Of a stretch of 7,866 nt of DNA, positions 1 to 6,853 are shown in pieces. The notes beneath the pieces are model-generated. The model was not told the origin of the DNA. It made no database searches and saw only the letters and a list, made by a program, of their open reading frames with translations. The translations under genes and the position numbers were made by a program. Each line of letters begins with the position of its first letter. Within the stretch, counting starts at the first letter, position 1. This stretch comes from Porticoccaceae bacterium (GTDB lineage Bacteria; Pseudomonadota; Gammaproteobacteria; Pseudomonadales; Porticoccaceae), in contig PCDB01000047.1 of assembly GCA_002591625.1 (NCBI GenBank), forward strand, positions 16,298 through 24,163, in the 5' to 3' direction.

Positions 1-3000
1 CATCAAGAGAAAGGAGAGATCCCGGTTGCTTTTGTTCTGGGTGTTAATGGGAGGAAACTAAACGATGATGATATTGGTCGTTTGAAAAGTTTGGTGCGCA
101 GTGAAAAAGGTGTAACTGCTGTTCCATCCGACTTCTTAACTGTCTCAGCTTTTCCGGAAACTCGATCAGGAAAATATATGCGTCGGGCATTGAGAAGTAT
201 TTTAATCGATGAGGATTTAGGTGACCTCTCAACCCTTCGAAATCCTCATGTTATCGGTGAAATTCAGGAGACAATTAATATCTGGAAGGCACTAAGAGAT
301 GTGACCGAGTCGGCGCATATCGCTAAGTCTTGGCGATATATTCGCTTTGAAACTCGTTTAATCCCTCCTGGTTTTGGTGTTGGGCTTATTTATATTGAGA
401 ACGCACCGGTAAACGCCCTCTCTGAGCGCACTTTAGACGAATTCAATAGTGCGTTGCAGCAAATAGCCCTTCGAGATGATCTAAAAGCTTTAGTTGTGAC
501 AGGGACAGGTAAAACTTTTGCGGGCGGTGCTGACATAAAAGAACTTCTCGAAATAGGTAAGAACGGAAATATTGATTCTGCCCGAGCCCTGCCTAATTCC
601 GCGCATGCCGCCCTTACTGCCCTTGAAAACCTCGGTATGCCTGTAATTGCCGCAGTTAATGGTCACGCTTTGGGGGGAGGGAGCGAATTAGTCCTGGCCT
701 GTAATTATGTGATAGCGCTTAAAAGTTCAAAATTCGGACAGCCTGAAATCAATCTTAATTTATTGCCGGGCTATGGCGGTACCCAGCGACTTATCAGAAA
801 ATTATTTGAGAGACAAGGATCAGAAGGAATAACTTATGCGCTTCGAATGATGATTGGTGGTCGTTCCATTACAGCAGACGAAGCTATGGCAGTTGGTCTT
901 GTGCAGGAGATTGTCGATTTGACAAAGGAGGGGATAATAGAGGCTGCTATTCGGGTTTTGAGAGCCCACTTTGGTGGGAGTTCGATATTGGAACCGCAGT
1001 TGCTCAGGCATTCAGAATATCTTTCGACTTTGGAGCGAAGCATAAATTACGACCAGTCTTTGCTTGCAGATGAAAGACTTGCATCCACAATTGCTCAGGC
1101 AAGAGCGAGCGGTCGTTCAGAGACTGTCGATTTGATCCTTGAATCCGTGGCATATGGGTCCAAGCATGGCATAACGCTAGGTTTGGTCAGAGAGGCCGAT
1201 CTCTTTGCCAAAGCAATGATTTCAGAAGAACTAGGTGTTGCGGGTATTGAAAGTTTTCTCGAAAAGCGCAGCGCCCCCCTGCCACTTAAACCTCCAACAA
1301 TTTCGCCTTTCGCTGACGAAGCCATGCGCCGAGAACTTGAAAAAACTGGGCGCTTATTGCCTCTCGGCTCCAGCTTTTATCCCGGCGTGACAACAATCCC
1401 TGAGTATCAGTTTGGTTTGGGCATTACCCGATCAGAACTTGATGGCAAACCGATTCATGGAGACCCAGCTGATGTGGAAAAACTTCTAATTATGGAAACT
1501 CCTCGACCGGGTCCCAATGAAGCTCTAGTTTACGTTTTAGCCTCTGAAATGAATTTCAACGACATCTGGGCAATAACCGGAATCCCAGTATCGCCGTTTG
1601 ACTCCAGAGATACTGATATCCAAGTTACGGGTTCTGGTGGTGTTGCATTGGTAGTTCAATTGGGATCAGAGCTTGTCGAGGAGGGGCGCATCAGTATCGG
1701 AGATTTGGTCACTATTTATTCTGGACAAAGCGACATTCTATCGCCGATTTATGGAGCAGATCCAATGGCAGCAGATTTTCGCATTCAAGGTTATGAGCGC
1801 AACGATGGGAGTCATGCCCAATTCTTAACAGTGCAAGGTCCACAACTTCATAAAAAATTGTCAGGACTGACAATAGAACAAGCCGGTTGTTATGGATTGA
1901 AATTAGGTACGGTGCATAGAGCGTTATATACCACCCTCGACATCAGGGCAGGAAAATGCCTTTTTGTCGAGGGCGCGGCAACGGGGACTGGTCTGGACTG
2001 CATGAGGACAGCAATTGCCAGCGGCCTATCCGTTGTTGGAATGGTGTCAAGCCATGCACGTTCGATCCGCGTGGATTCCGAAGGTGGGCGTTCAATCAAC
2101 AGAAAAGACCCCAGATGGTCGCACATCTTTACACCTGTTCCCATCGACCCCAATCTCTGGAGCGAATGGGAAGAGGCTGGTGTTGAATTTGTTAACGAGA
2201 CCCATAGGCTTGCGGATGGCCAGATAAATTATGTGCTTTCGCATGCTGGCGAAAGCGTTTTTTCAAGGTCATTCCAGCTTTTAGGTCAACACGGTATCTT
2301 AACCTTCTTTGGTGCGACTTCAGGCTACCATTTTAGCTTTTTGGGAAAAGGTGGGTCGTGCACGCCTAAAAATATGTTCGACAAAGCTGGACTGAGAGCG
2401 GGTGAAAACCTACTTGTAGTTTATGGTCCAGGTGCTGACGACGGAGTTATAGACCCTCTAGCTATTGAAGCGATAGAAATCGGATGCAAACTCGGATGTA
2501 TAGTTGCAGTGTTGTGTGACACAAGTTCTCAGAGGGATTTTGTAGTATCGATGGGCTTTGGTGTTCGTATGCAGGGTGTCGTAAGCATCGAAGAACTTGA
2601 GCGTCGGTTGGGCGATGACTTTGATCCGCCAAGACCTCTTGCTATTTTGCCTGATCCATTCAAAGATCAACCGTCTTTTAAAGCAGAAATCCGAAGATTC
2701 TCTGACCGAACGGTAAAACCGATAGGCTCCGCCATTCGTGCAATCTTGAGTAGTGCGCATGACAGTGTTGGGCAGCCAGATGTTGTGTTCGAGCGGAGTC
2801 ATCGGGACACCCTTGCCTTATCCTGCGCCCTCGTGAAACCAAATATCGGAAAAGTGGTTTATTCAGAAGATCTCGCTCACAAGCGTTTTAGCTTTTATGC
2901 GCCGCAGGTTTGGACGAGGCAACGATGCATTTTAATGCCAACCGCCGAAATTCGCGGAACACACTTAAATACTGCGCAGGAATTTGTAGAAATGCAAAAG

Positions 3001-3249
3001 AAGGTTGCAACAGGGCAAATTCAAATTCTTCCCCCGAAAACAATTAGCATGGAAGATGCTCCTGAGGCACACCAACTCATGTGGGAAAACAGGCATGAAG
3101 GCACAAACTATGTGGTTGGGCATGCAATTCCTTGTGAAGGACTCAAATCACGTCAGGATCTTTTGAGTGCTTGGGCCGCGCGTGATGCAAAAGAAATTGG
3201 AATCACCGACAAGATCATGGATATGGGATCTGGTAACATACTTAAATAG
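1..3249 (+). CDS. pcs: Propionyl-CoA synthase, trifunctional (5' end outside window)
   Basis: The frame is open from base 1 to the TAG at 3247-3249 (1082 residues visible), so the gene begins left of the window; the TTG at 82 is not its start. Residues about 1-82 are the end of an acetyl-CoA-synthetase-type ligase: TRSGKYMRR carries the conserved adenylation lysine K58, followed by LGDLSTL. Residues about 112-420 are a crotonase domain. Its oxyanion-hole segments are AGGAD (174-178) and ALGGG (223-227), and both catalytic glutamates are present (E229 in GGGSEL, E249 in FGQPEI). Residues about 467-1042 are a crotonyl-CoA-reductase-like MDR domain with a VTGSGG stretch and a nucleotide-binding GAATGTG (658-664). 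This domain order is that of propionyl-CoA synthase, known from the 3-hydroxypropionate bicycle of Chloroflexus and from some proteobacteria. It turns 3-hydroxypropionate, ATP, CoA and NADPH into propionyl-CoA through acryloyl-CoA. Known members are about 1800-1900 residues, so some 750-800 are missing here. The lack of other cycle genes nearby favours 3-hydroxypropionate or acrylate assimilation over CO2 fixation (inference). Confidence 0.87.
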   Translation, partial: HQEKGEIPVAFVLGVNGRKLNDDDIGRLKSLVRSEKGVTAVPSDFLTVSAFPETRSGKYMRRALRSILIDEDLGDLSTLRNPHVIGEIQETINIWKALRDVTESAHIAKSWRYIRFETRLIPPGFGVGLIYIENAPVNALSERTLDEFNSALQQIALRDDLKALVVTGTGKTFAGGADIKELLEIGKNGNIDSARALPNSAHAALTALENLGMPVIAAVNGHALGGGSELVLACNYVIALKSSKFGQPEINLNLLPGYGGTQRLIRKLFERQGSEGITYALRMMIGGRSITADEAMAVGLVQEIVDLTKEGIIEAAIRVLRAHFGGSSILEPQLLRHSEYLSTLERSINYDQSLLADERLASTIAQARASGRSETVDLILESVAYGSKHGITLGLVREADLFAKAMISEELGVAGIESFLEKRSAPLPLKPPTISPFADEAMRRELEKTGRLLPLGSSFYPGVTTIPEYQFGLGITRSELDGKPIHGDPADVEKLLIMETPRPGPNEALVYVLASEMNFNDIWAITGIPVSPFDSRDTDIQVTGSGGVALVVQLGSELVEEGRISIGDLVTIYSGQSDILSPIYGADPMAADFRIQGYERNDGSHAQFLTVQGPQLHKKLSGLTIEQAGCYGLKLGTVHRALYTTLDIRAGKCLFVEGAATGTGLDCMRTAIASGLSVVGMVSSHARSIRVDSEGGRSINRKDPRWSHIFTPVPIDPNLWSEWEEAGVEFVNETHRLADGQINYVLSHAGESVFSRSFQLLGQHGILTFFGATSGYHFSFLGKGGSCTPKNMFDKAGLRAGENLLVVYGPGADDGVIDPLAIEAIEIGCKLGCIVAVLCDTSSQRDFVVSMGFGVRMQGVVSIEELERRLGDDFDPPRPLAILPDPFKDQPSFKAEIRRFSDRTVKPIGSAIRAILSSAHDSVGQPDVVFERSHRDTLALSCALVKPNIGKVVYSEDLAHKRFSFYAPQVWTRQRCILMPTAEIRGTHLNTAQEFVEMQKKVATGQIQILPPKTISMEDAPEAHQLMWENRHEGTNYVVGHAIPCEGLKSRQDLLSAWAARDAKEIGITDKIMDMGSGNILK

Positions 3250-3257
3250 TGAAAGCG

Positions 3258-3269
3258 GATAATATTATC
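3258..3269. repeat. 12-bp perfect palindrome GATAATATTATC after pcs
   Basis: GATAATATTATC equals its own reverse complement and begins eight bases after the pcs stop. It is AT-rich, has no loop and no T-tract, so it is not a classic terminator. It could be an operator for a dimeric regulator acting on the downstream gene, or chance in AT-rich DNA. A weak -10-like TATACT lies at 3288-3293. Confidence 0.3.
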
Positions 3270-3387
3270 GTGCTAGGAATTGTTATCTATACTGAGATAC
3301 TTGGTGATTCTTTTCTTCCACATTGACCTGAAGTGATCCAGCCTTCACTGGCGGGCTCGAGAGTTAATAAAACGGAGTCTTGAGTTA

Positions 3388-3474
3388 ATGGCAGAGATTG
3401 CGCAATTAATTAAGAGAGTTTCTATGGAAAAGAGCTTGAATATAGAATCAAAGTTTTTGACGAAATGTTTATGA
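3388..3474 (+). CDS. Possible 28-residue small protein or leader peptide
   Basis: An ATG at 3388 opens 28 codons ending at TGA 3472-3474. GGAG at 3374-3377 sits 10 bases upstream of the ATG, a normal Shine-Dalgarno distance. A second in-frame ATG lies at 3424. The peptide begins MAEIAQLIKRVSMEKS and ends in TKCL; it mixes hydrophobic and basic residues and matches no family I recognise. Its stop codon overlaps the TGAGGA ribosome binding site of the cyclase gene, so translation of this frame could be coupled to, or interfere with, cyclase initiation. The length is well within chance expectation, so the case rests on the ribosome binding site and the overlap. Confidence 0.3.
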   Translation: MAEIAQLIKRVSMEKSLNIESKFLTKCL

Positions 3475-3477
3475 GGA
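3472..3477 (+). promoter_or_regulatory. Ribosome binding site TGAGGA for the cyclase gene
   Basis: TGAGGA ends 10 bases before the ATG at 3488 and supports that start. Its first three bases are also the stop codon of the possible upstream small ORF, an arrangement often seen in translational coupling. Confidence 0.55.
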
Positions 3478-3487
3478 TTTTAAAAAA

Positions 3488-4435
3488 ATGATCGAACTAA
3501 AAAAAAATGTCTTTGGCGCCCTCATTATAGGACTTGTTGTTTTTGAGATGGTCGGAGCGGAAGAGTGTGCGCATTCTAAATGGGGTGAGGACGATGAAAT
3601 TGGCGCTGCGAACTACGTTAATCCGTCACAGATCATAATGGCAACAAAATTGGTGAAAAAGGGGAAGAGCCATGGGCTTGGAATTGTCATTGAACCGGGC
3701 ATGCCTGCATTTCCGCCCCGATATCTCCAGCTTCAGGCTATTGAAAATCATTTGGGTGATCCAGAAAAACTGTATGGATGGCCAGTGACCATTCATGACG
3801 ATATTCTTCAGACTTGGCTCGGTCTTGGGCCGCAAATCGACGGTTTAGGTCATGCGGGAGAGTCGGGAAATTTTTACAACTGCAATAAAGGATCAAACTT
3901 CAGATTAACCACTGGGCTTGCTAAATTGGGCATAGAAAAGATACCACCCCTGATCGGCAGGGGGATTTTGCTGGATATGACGAAATATTTCGACACCGAG
4001 AACATGACATCAGGTCAGCCCATAACATCCAAAGACATCAGGTCAGCGGCCAAGAATCAAGGTGTTACTTTTAAAGATGGCGATGTGATCCTGTTCCATA
4101 CGGGTTGGACTGATGCAATGCTAAGAAGCGAACCTGAAGCATGGGTTTCCTCGGAACCCGGGATAACAAATGAAGCCGCGGCTTTTATAGCTTCTTTAAA
4201 TCCTATGGCAGTTGGAGCCGATACATGGGGCTTGGGAGCCGTTCCACCGATTGAGGGTGACCGAGTTTTCTACGATCATGTTATTTTACTCAAGGAAAAT
4301 GGGATTTACATTCTCGAAACCATGAACACCGGCACCTTGGCGGAGGAAGGCGTTCATGAGTTTATGTTTGTCCTTGGGCAAGCGAAAATCAAAGGTGCAG
4401 TACAGATGATGATCAATCCAATAGCGATTTGGTAA
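3488..4435 (+). CDS. Exported cyclase-family (kynurenine-formamidase-like) hydrolase
   Basis: This 315-residue protein belongs to the cyclase family (PF04199), metal-dependent hydrolases related to kynurenine formamidase. Visible family marks are WGEDDEIGAANYVNP (32-46), HDD (103-105), the metal-site region GPQIDGLGH (114-122), DVILFHTGW (about residues 198-206), a GADTWG stretch and the C-terminal PIAI. The canonical motif reads HxGTHxDxxxH; here Q116 replaces the histidine after the T position and P115 replaces the threonine, while D118 and H122 are kept. A GTQxDGLxH form is familiar in one branch of the family, so activity is possible but the substrate is unknown. Residues 1-24 (lysines, a hydrophobic core, then VGA) look like a Sec signal peptide cleaved before E25, although a glutamate (E20) interrupts the core. 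That would place it in the periplasm. It lies 238 bp after pcs; joint transcription is possible but unproven. Confidence 0.8.
   Translation: MIELKKNVFGALIIGLVVFEMVGAEECAHSKWGEDDEIGAANYVNPSQIIMATKLVKKGKSHGLGIVIEPGMPAFPPRYLQLQAIENHLGDPEKLYGWPVTIHDDILQTWLGLGPQIDGLGHAGESGNFYNCNKGSNFRLTTGLAKLGIEKIPPLIGRGILLDMTKYFDTENMTSGQPITSKDIRSAAKNQGVTFKDGDVILFHTGWTDAMLRSEPEAWVSSEPGITNEAAAFIASLNPMAVGADTWGLGAVPPIEGDRVFYDHVILLKENGIYILETMNTGTLAEEGVHEFMFVLGQAKIKGAVQMMINPIAIW
4006..4047 (+). repeat. 14-bp direct repeat inside the cyclase gene
   Basis: GACATCAGGTCAGC occurs at 4006-4019 and again at 4034-4047, a 28-base offset. Because 28 is not a multiple of three, the two copies are read in different frames (TSGQ versus DIRSA). 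The protein matches the family pattern on both sides, so the gene is not disrupted. It may be a trace of local slippage or chance. Confidence 0.5.
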
Positions 4436-4741
4436 CGGTGCTTCATTAAAATCTTTAGCTTATTGATGGACATCGCGAGACTACTGAAAATTTTAAAAAT
4501 CAGTTTTTTGTAAATGCAGCAATTGTGGCGCTTCGGGAGGACTCATCTTGGGCATTTTCGGACTTCATATGTATCACTTTTTATTCACGCAGTTTAAGAT
4601 CCTTTGTGGAAAGCTTCACCCCTTTAAAATAGCTAAACGAAATTTTTACTATATCCGGGCATTTTCTATTGGCATGTGTTTTTAATAGCTTGCAAACAAA
4701 CCCATAAACAAGATCCTATCATGCTGGGCATGACATTAATA
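4436..4741. other. Intergenic gap between cyclase and DUF6279-like genes
   Basis: About 300 bases without a convincing gene. It contains the weak terminator at 4483-4509, an AT-rich stretch, and a -10-like TAAAAT at 4625-4630 with no good -35 partner at 16-18 bases. A 27-codon frame from ATG 4514 has no ribosome binding site. The last part (4676-4741) is open in the frame of the downstream lipoprotein gene but is probably untranslated. Confidence 0.5.
4483..4509 (+). terminator. Weak Rho-independent terminator after the cyclase gene
   Basis: ACTGA at 4483-4487 can pair with TCAGT at 4500-4504, followed by a run of T to 4509. The 12-base AT-only interior can pair only partly. The stem is short and poor in GC, so termination would be inefficient, but its place 47 bases after the cyclase stop and the T-tract fit the role. 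Confidence 0.4.
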
Positions 4742-5608
4742 ATGGTAAGACAACTTAAACTTTATCTTTTAACAATATTTTTTTTCAGCGCGGTTTCCTG
4801 TTCGATTGCAGGATCTTGGGCCTTTGAACGAATAGATGACTACCTGATTCGTTATTTCAATGAATATGCCGATTTCTCGGTTGAACAGCAATCTCAAATC
4901 GCAAAGTTTTCTAAGGATTATCAGAATTGGCTGGCTAAAAACGAACTACCCAAGGTTAAAGCATTGCTTCTGCAACTAAAAAAAATCAACCATGAAAATT
5001 CTGGAGAATTAACATTGCAACTATATGATTATGCAAGGGGTTTATATGCCAAGACAGGTCACTTTTTCGAGATTCCTTTCGTTAAATTTTCGAAAACCCT
5101 CAGTAAAAAACAAATAATTGAAATTGAAAAGCACTTGGTGTCGACCCAGAATGATTGGGATAGCAAGCAAGCAGGGGGTCAAAAGGAATACTCTGATGTT
5201 CTATTAGAGAGATATATTGCCGGCTTTAAACGGATCAAAATGAAGCTGACGGATAGCCAGATAAAAACAGTTGTTGCGCGTGCCAGCGCAATGGATGACT
5301 TGAGATTGCAATGGTCGCTGTATCGGAAAGAATGGACAACACAGCTTCTGGTGTTGCTTTCCGAAAGAAGCGATCCGCTGTTTGAGATGGCATTGATTTC
5401 TCACTTGAAACAAATCAGCAGCATTGGGGATAGCAACTTTCAGTCTAAATTAAAAAAAAATCGTGAGATAACTATCGACACAATTTCAAATATTTTTGAA
5501 GAGGCCTCTGAATCGCAACTCGAAAGTTTTAGAGAGCGATTAGATGTTTTTATTGCCTCAATCGACAGGATATTGGCTACAAGAAAAGGCCGAAGTGAGG
5601 TCATATGA
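4742..5608 (+). CDS. DUF6279-like lipoprotein
   Basis: With the ATG at 4742 the product has 288 residues. It begins MVRQLKLYLL, continues with a hydrophobic core and reaches a lipobox AVSC with Cys20 as the lipidation site. This start gives a textbook lipoprotein signal. In-frame ATGs at 4721 and 4730 and a GTG at 4676 would lengthen the n-region, and no candidate has a clear Shine-Dalgarno site. After the cysteine, the DDYLIRYFNEY and FSVEQQSQI segments, a WLAKNELPK stretch and a later LTDSQIKTVVAR followed by a Trp-rich helix resemble DUF6279 proteins, envelope lipoproteins of unknown function common in Gammaproteobacteria. The mature part appears almost wholly helical and charged. The stop overlaps the ATG of the next small frame (ATGA, 5605-5608). 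Family assignment is by recalled pattern, not by search. Confidence 0.75.
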   Translation: MVRQLKLYLLTIFFFSAVSCSIAGSWAFERIDDYLIRYFNEYADFSVEQQSQIAKFSKDYQNWLAKNELPKVKALLLQLKKINHENSGELTLQLYDYARGLYAKTGHFFEIPFVKFSKTLSKKQIIEIEKHLVSTQNDWDSKQAGGQKEYSDVLLERYIAGFKRIKMKLTDSQIKTVVARASAMDDLRLQWSLYRKEWTTQLLVLLSERSDPLFEMALISHLKQISSIGDSNFQSKLKKNREITIDTISNIFEEASESQLESFRERLDVFIASIDRILATRKGRSEVI

Positions 5609-5815
5609 CTGGAATCAGCGAACTCAAAGTCCGTCTCTCGAGAAAAGGCTTGACTCTTATTCAAACAGCTTGTTGGTTCCATTCACTATGCGGCATTGGG
5701 CCTAACACCCTCCGAGATTGAAGACGTCGCCAATAGTTTAGACCTCTTAGTTCACATTATATTGGACATATGGTTGTTTGTTAGGCTAGTCTTCAACGTA
5801 TTATTTTATGAATAA
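5605..5815 (+). pseudogene. Small membrane-protein frame, apparently frameshifted
   Basis: An ATG at 5605 overlaps the DUF6279 stop (ATGA), with TGAGG four bases upstream. This frame runs 38 codons to TGA 5719-5721. A second frame, open from 5654 to TAA 5813-5815 but lacking an ATG, encodes a much more protein-like sequence: AALGLTPSEIEDVANSL, then a hydrophobic helix of about 22 residues (from LLVHIILDIW to NVLFY) that could span a membrane. Skipping one base near 5663-5668 would join the two into one protein of about 69 residues, ending just before the ribosome binding site of the next lipoprotein gene. I read this as a small membrane-protein gene with a one-base insertion, a sequencing error, or less likely a programmed +1 shift. 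Alternatives are a real 38-residue ORF or no gene. No family is recognised. Confidence 0.35.
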
Positions 5816-5830
5816 ATTGGAGATCCCCTT

Positions 5831-6646
5831 ATGAATAGCTGTAAAAAACTGTTTTTACCTCTGATTCTGGTTTTCGGGTTTGCTGGTTGTGCGGACAACA
5901 AAAACGACCAGATGGTTCAGCCAGAGAAGGAAAATGTCGTTGAGGACAGCACAGAGATTGCTCAAAAAGACCGTTTTTTTAACGAATTTCTGTCATGCAC
6001 AACGGGCTCTGATTATTCAGAGGAAAATCTCAAAACCATGATAACTGAGTTTAATGCGCTAGCGCTCTCAGATGAGATCGCTTGGATAGGTGGATACACA
6101 CCAGTTGAAGGAAAAAATCAAAATACAAATTGGTGGTGGGAAATCCAGTGGACATCTCAGCAGACGGCTGAGGCAGGATGGGCCGAATGGCGCTCAGACG
6201 ATGCGGGTCAAGCTTGGAGTGAAAAATTCACGGGTGTTTTAGACTGTGACGACAGTGAGATCTTTGCTTATGCCACTCAATTCCCAGCGCCAGATACAAT
6301 CGCTTTAGAAGATTGGGACAGCTTTGCAGCAGGCGAAATTGCGTGCACCTTTAATGAGGGCAAATCGAAAGCGGATCTTGATGCCAATGTTGCCGAATTT
6401 GCCCAGTGGTTGGAGACCAATGGCACTGGCACAAGGTTCGCTTATGGCATCTATATGCCGGTTGGAGACGATCCTGCAGATTTCTACTGGTTCAACTGGC
6501 ACCCCGATTTCGAAGCTATGGCAGCTGGAAACGCGAACTGGGAATCCACTGGCACCGAGTTGGCAGCAAAGCTTGCTGACACGGCAACTTGTGAGGAACC
6601 GAATATCTACTCTGGTGCGGAATACTATGCCGTTGAACGAAGCTAG
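5831..6646 (+). CDS. Two-module tryptophan-rich lipoprotein, function unknown
   Basis: The start is set by GGAG at 5819-5822, eight bases before the ATG. The product has 271 residues. Residues 1-20 form a lipoprotein signal (MNSCKKLF, hydrophobic core, FAGC) with Cys20 as the lipidation site; alanine follows, which in enterobacteria favours outer-membrane sorting. A charged linker to about residue 48 leads to two tandem modules, about 49-152 and 165-268. Each opens with a cysteine (C56; C172), has an acidic helix, a YTPV or YMPV strand, a Trp-rich segment (W101-W103, W107; W220, W223), and a second cysteine (C139; C254). The cysteines are 83 and 82 residues apart, suggesting one disulfide per module. 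No named family is recognised, and the fold may be a duplicated alpha+beta barrel-like unit (inference). It lies just after the broken small frame and may share the DUF6279 transcript. A -10-like TATTAT at 5799-5804 with a poor -35 could give a separate promoter. Confidence 0.8.
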   Translation: MNSCKKLFLPLILVFGFAGCADNKNDQMVQPEKENVVEDSTEIAQKDRFFNEFLSCTTGSDYSEENLKTMITEFNALALSDEIAWIGGYTPVEGKNQNTNWWWEIQWTSQQTAEAGWAEWRSDDAGQAWSEKFTGVLDCDDSEIFAYATQFPAPDTIALEDWDSFAAGEIACTFNEGKSKADLDANVAEFAQWLETNGTGTRFAYGIYMPVGDDPADFYWFNWHPDFEAMAAGNANWESTGTELAAKLADTATCEEPNIYSGAEYYAVERS

Positions 6647-6853
6647 CGATTGTTTGGGTTCGGGTCTTGAACGTGCTTGCAGGTTGATCGCAGATAACTG
6701 CGGCCGTCAAGCTTCCATGATATGGACTTTGGCATCGAGGTTTGAGGAAGCGAGCCCGGAGAGAATTGGTTCGCAAACTTCTCATTAGCTGTTCTTTGCT
6801 TGGTTGAGTTCTAACAGAAGGCATTACACCATAGAATAGCCATTATCAATTGA
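6647..6853. other. Convergent gap between lipoprotein and tRNA-Leu
   Basis: The two strands' genes converge here. The gap contains a small hairpin, CGCAG-ATAA-CTGCG at 6689-6702, extendable by TTGA (6684-6687) and TCAA (6707-6710) across unequal bulges, but with no T-tract on either strand. A 10-bp palindrome ATCAATTGAT (6845-6854) abuts the tRNA 3' end. Frames open across this gap are continuations of non-coding frames of the lipoprotein gene. No gene is seen. Confidence 0.45.

Noticed and set aside
82..84. TTG as start codon of the long left gene
   Set aside because: The frame is open to base 1 and the 27 codons before it continue the ligase fold (GEIPVAFVLG), so the true start is outside the window.
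2458..2802. 114-codon minus-strand frame inside pcs
   Set aside because: Lies antisense to well-matched reductase coding sequence; the peptide has no domain or signal and is a shadow frame.
3332..3356. Short inverted repeats (AGTGA/TCACT and AGCC/GGCT) after pcs
   Set aside because: Stems of four to five bases that overlap each other and lack a T-tract; not distinguishable from chance.
4514..4597. 27-codon frame in the cyclase-DUF6279 gap
   Set aside because: No ribosome binding site, starts just after the terminator T-tract, and the peptide has no recognisable character.
4676..4741. GTG start for the DUF6279-like gene
   Set aside because: It adds 22 residues including an early cysteine before an ideal lipoprotein signal beginning at the ATG at 4742, and has no ribosome binding site.
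6324..6824. Overlapping frames on both strands (154 and 102 codons) at the end of the two-module lipoprotein
   Set aside because: Both overlap a gene with a clear signal peptide and repeat structure and give low-complexity peptides without family features.
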